A stretch of 64,000 nt of DNA, from the NCBI GenBank assembly GCA_017983635.1, contig JAGOBA010000015.1, positions 34,462-98,461 of the forward strand. Direction: 5' to 3'. The position numbers were made by a program, and so were the translations under genes. Positions 63,448-64,000 of the stretch are shown in pieces (position 1 is the stretch's first letter; each line of letters begins with the position of its first letter). Source of the DNA: Alphaproteobacteria bacterium (GTDB lineage Bacteria; Pseudomonadota; Alphaproteobacteria; Micropepsales; Micropepsaceae). The notes under the pieces are model-generated. The model made no database searches. It worked only from the letters and a program-made list of their open reading frames with translations, and was not told the origin of the DNA.

Positions 63448-64000
63448 AGGGGCCGGACCGATCAAACGTAGCCTCGTCGTTCACCCTCATCAAGGGGGCG
63501 ATGATAGATGAAACGTATGCTGTCTTCGCCGAGTGGGATTTTGGTTCTTCAAAGAAGGAGAATCTCGAACGCCTTAGAAGCGAAAACTTCATTGGCGTCC
63601 GGACTGCTGCCCGCTTGCGAGATTTCATCTTCGTCTTGAATAGACGCTTTGATCCAAGTGACCGCGATCGGGCGCTTGTCTTGCTGGCTAAAAGTGGCTG
63701 TCCCATTGAAGAATGGAAACCAATCCTGCTCTGGCACATGACTCGCGACGAATTTTTGTTTCGCGATTTTCTCGTGAACTGGCTGTTTCCGGCTTTCACG
63801 TCGGGTGCCTACCGTGTTCGGCCCGAAGATCTTTATGCACATATCCGGAGTGTTGCGCTCAGGGGCGGAAAGATCGAACACGTGTGGAGCGAGACGACGC
63901 TGAATCGCGTTGCCGCGGCTTTGCTCAAGATGTCAGTCGATTTCGGACTTCTGCGCGGCAGTGCAGTCAAAGAATTTGCTGGATACCATCTCCCAGAGCG
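63444..64000 (+). CDS. brxA: BREX protein BrxA (DUF1819), cut by the window end
   Basis: Open from the ATG at 63444 to the window end (185 codons, no stop). It shows the DUF1819 pattern: SFTLIKGAMIDETYAVFAEW, NFIGVRTAARLRDFIFVLNR, LLWHMTRDEFLFRDFLVNW and LLRGSAVKEFAGYHLPE. BrxA is a small DNA-binding helical protein and a core BREX subunit. It overlaps brxE by 4 bases. The expected next genes (brxB, brxC, pglX, pglZ, brxD, brxHI) would be beyond the window. Confidence 0.88.
   Translation, partial: MKGPDRSNVASSFTLIKGAMIDETYAVFAEWDFGSSKKENLERLRSENFIGVRTAARLRDFIFVLNRRFDPSDRDRALVLLAKSGCPIEEWKPILLWHMTRDEFLFRDFLVNWLFPAFTSGAYRVRPEDLYAHIRSVALRGGKIEHVWSETTLNRVAAALLKMSVDFGLLRGSAVKEFAGYHLPE

Larger units (their letters stand above)
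60354..64000. mobile_element. Genomic island at the 3' end of guaA carrying a BREX locus (left part)
   Basis: Begins straight after guaA: an A/T-richer region with a 9-bp repeat array, a P4-type tyrosine integrase, an AlpA-like regulator, an excisionase-like HTH gene, and the first two BREX genes. The order brxE, brxA matches type 6 BREX. The right end, remaining BREX genes and the second attachment site lie beyond the window. Confidence 0.85.

Overview
The window comes from the chromosome of a GC-rich alphaproteobacterium that I cannot place to genus. The lineage call rests on a ppx-rlmE-guaB-rsmB neighbourhood, a System I cytochrome c maturation set, a DUF1491 protein, OmpR-type two-component genes in GC-rich codon usage, and large TonB receptor and sulfatase genes. 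Gene packing is tight. Many same-strand neighbours overlap by ATGA, and several convergent pairs stop within 1 to 12 bases of each other.

Layout: (1) 1-6588 is a mobile, phage-derived segment: a ParB-fused DNA methyltransferase, a DUF5681 protein, a large terminase, DUF3489 and DUF2924 proteins and a large serine recombinase. It has no capsid, portal or tail genes. (2) 6788-8498 is an A/T-richer two-gene signalling pair (lone receiver plus histidine-kinase-like ATPase), probably accessory cargo. It is followed by a tRNA-Gln(CTG) gene at 8696-8769. (3) 8815-26284 is housekeeping: ccmFGHI on the minus strand, ppx/rlmE, a PAP2 phosphatase, guaB, rsmB, a detached ccmE, a Do-like protease with a two-component system, an UMF1-type transporter with an FAH-family enzyme, and an HU-like protein with a clear terminator. 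(4) 26358-43184 carries glnE, a TonB-C periplasmic protein and TonB-dependent receptor, a divergent Mur-ligase/LD-carboxypeptidase pair for peptidoglycan recycling, a FecR-domain protein, a degenerate GT2-PilZ membrane protein, a hydrolase and an IlvD/EDD dehydratase. (5) 43202-58564 is an enzyme-rich region: two sulfatases with a membrane-anchored formylglycine-generating enzyme, thioredoxin-fold/GST proteins, an MBL hydrolase, a PhyH oxygenase, a PLP lyase, an alkaline phosphatase and a DUF4139 protein. Two copies of a palindromic repeat lie here. (6) 58806-60353 is guaA, and directly behind it (60354-64000, running off the window) is a genomic island: a P4-type tyrosine integrase with an array of 9-bp repeats, an AlpA-like regulator, an excisionase-like HTH protein, then brxE and the start of brxA. 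This is the left end of what looks like a type 6 BREX phage-defence locus.

How parts work together: CcmE hands haem to the CcmF/G/H/I ligation machinery although it is encoded about 6.4 kb away on the other strand. The formylglycine enzyme would activate both sulfatases. LdcA and the Mur ligase would trim and reuse murein peptides. The two ends of the window are mobile DNA flanking a stable core. The most interesting segments are the right-hand BREX island at guaA and the left-hand terminase/recombinase element with its signalling pair.
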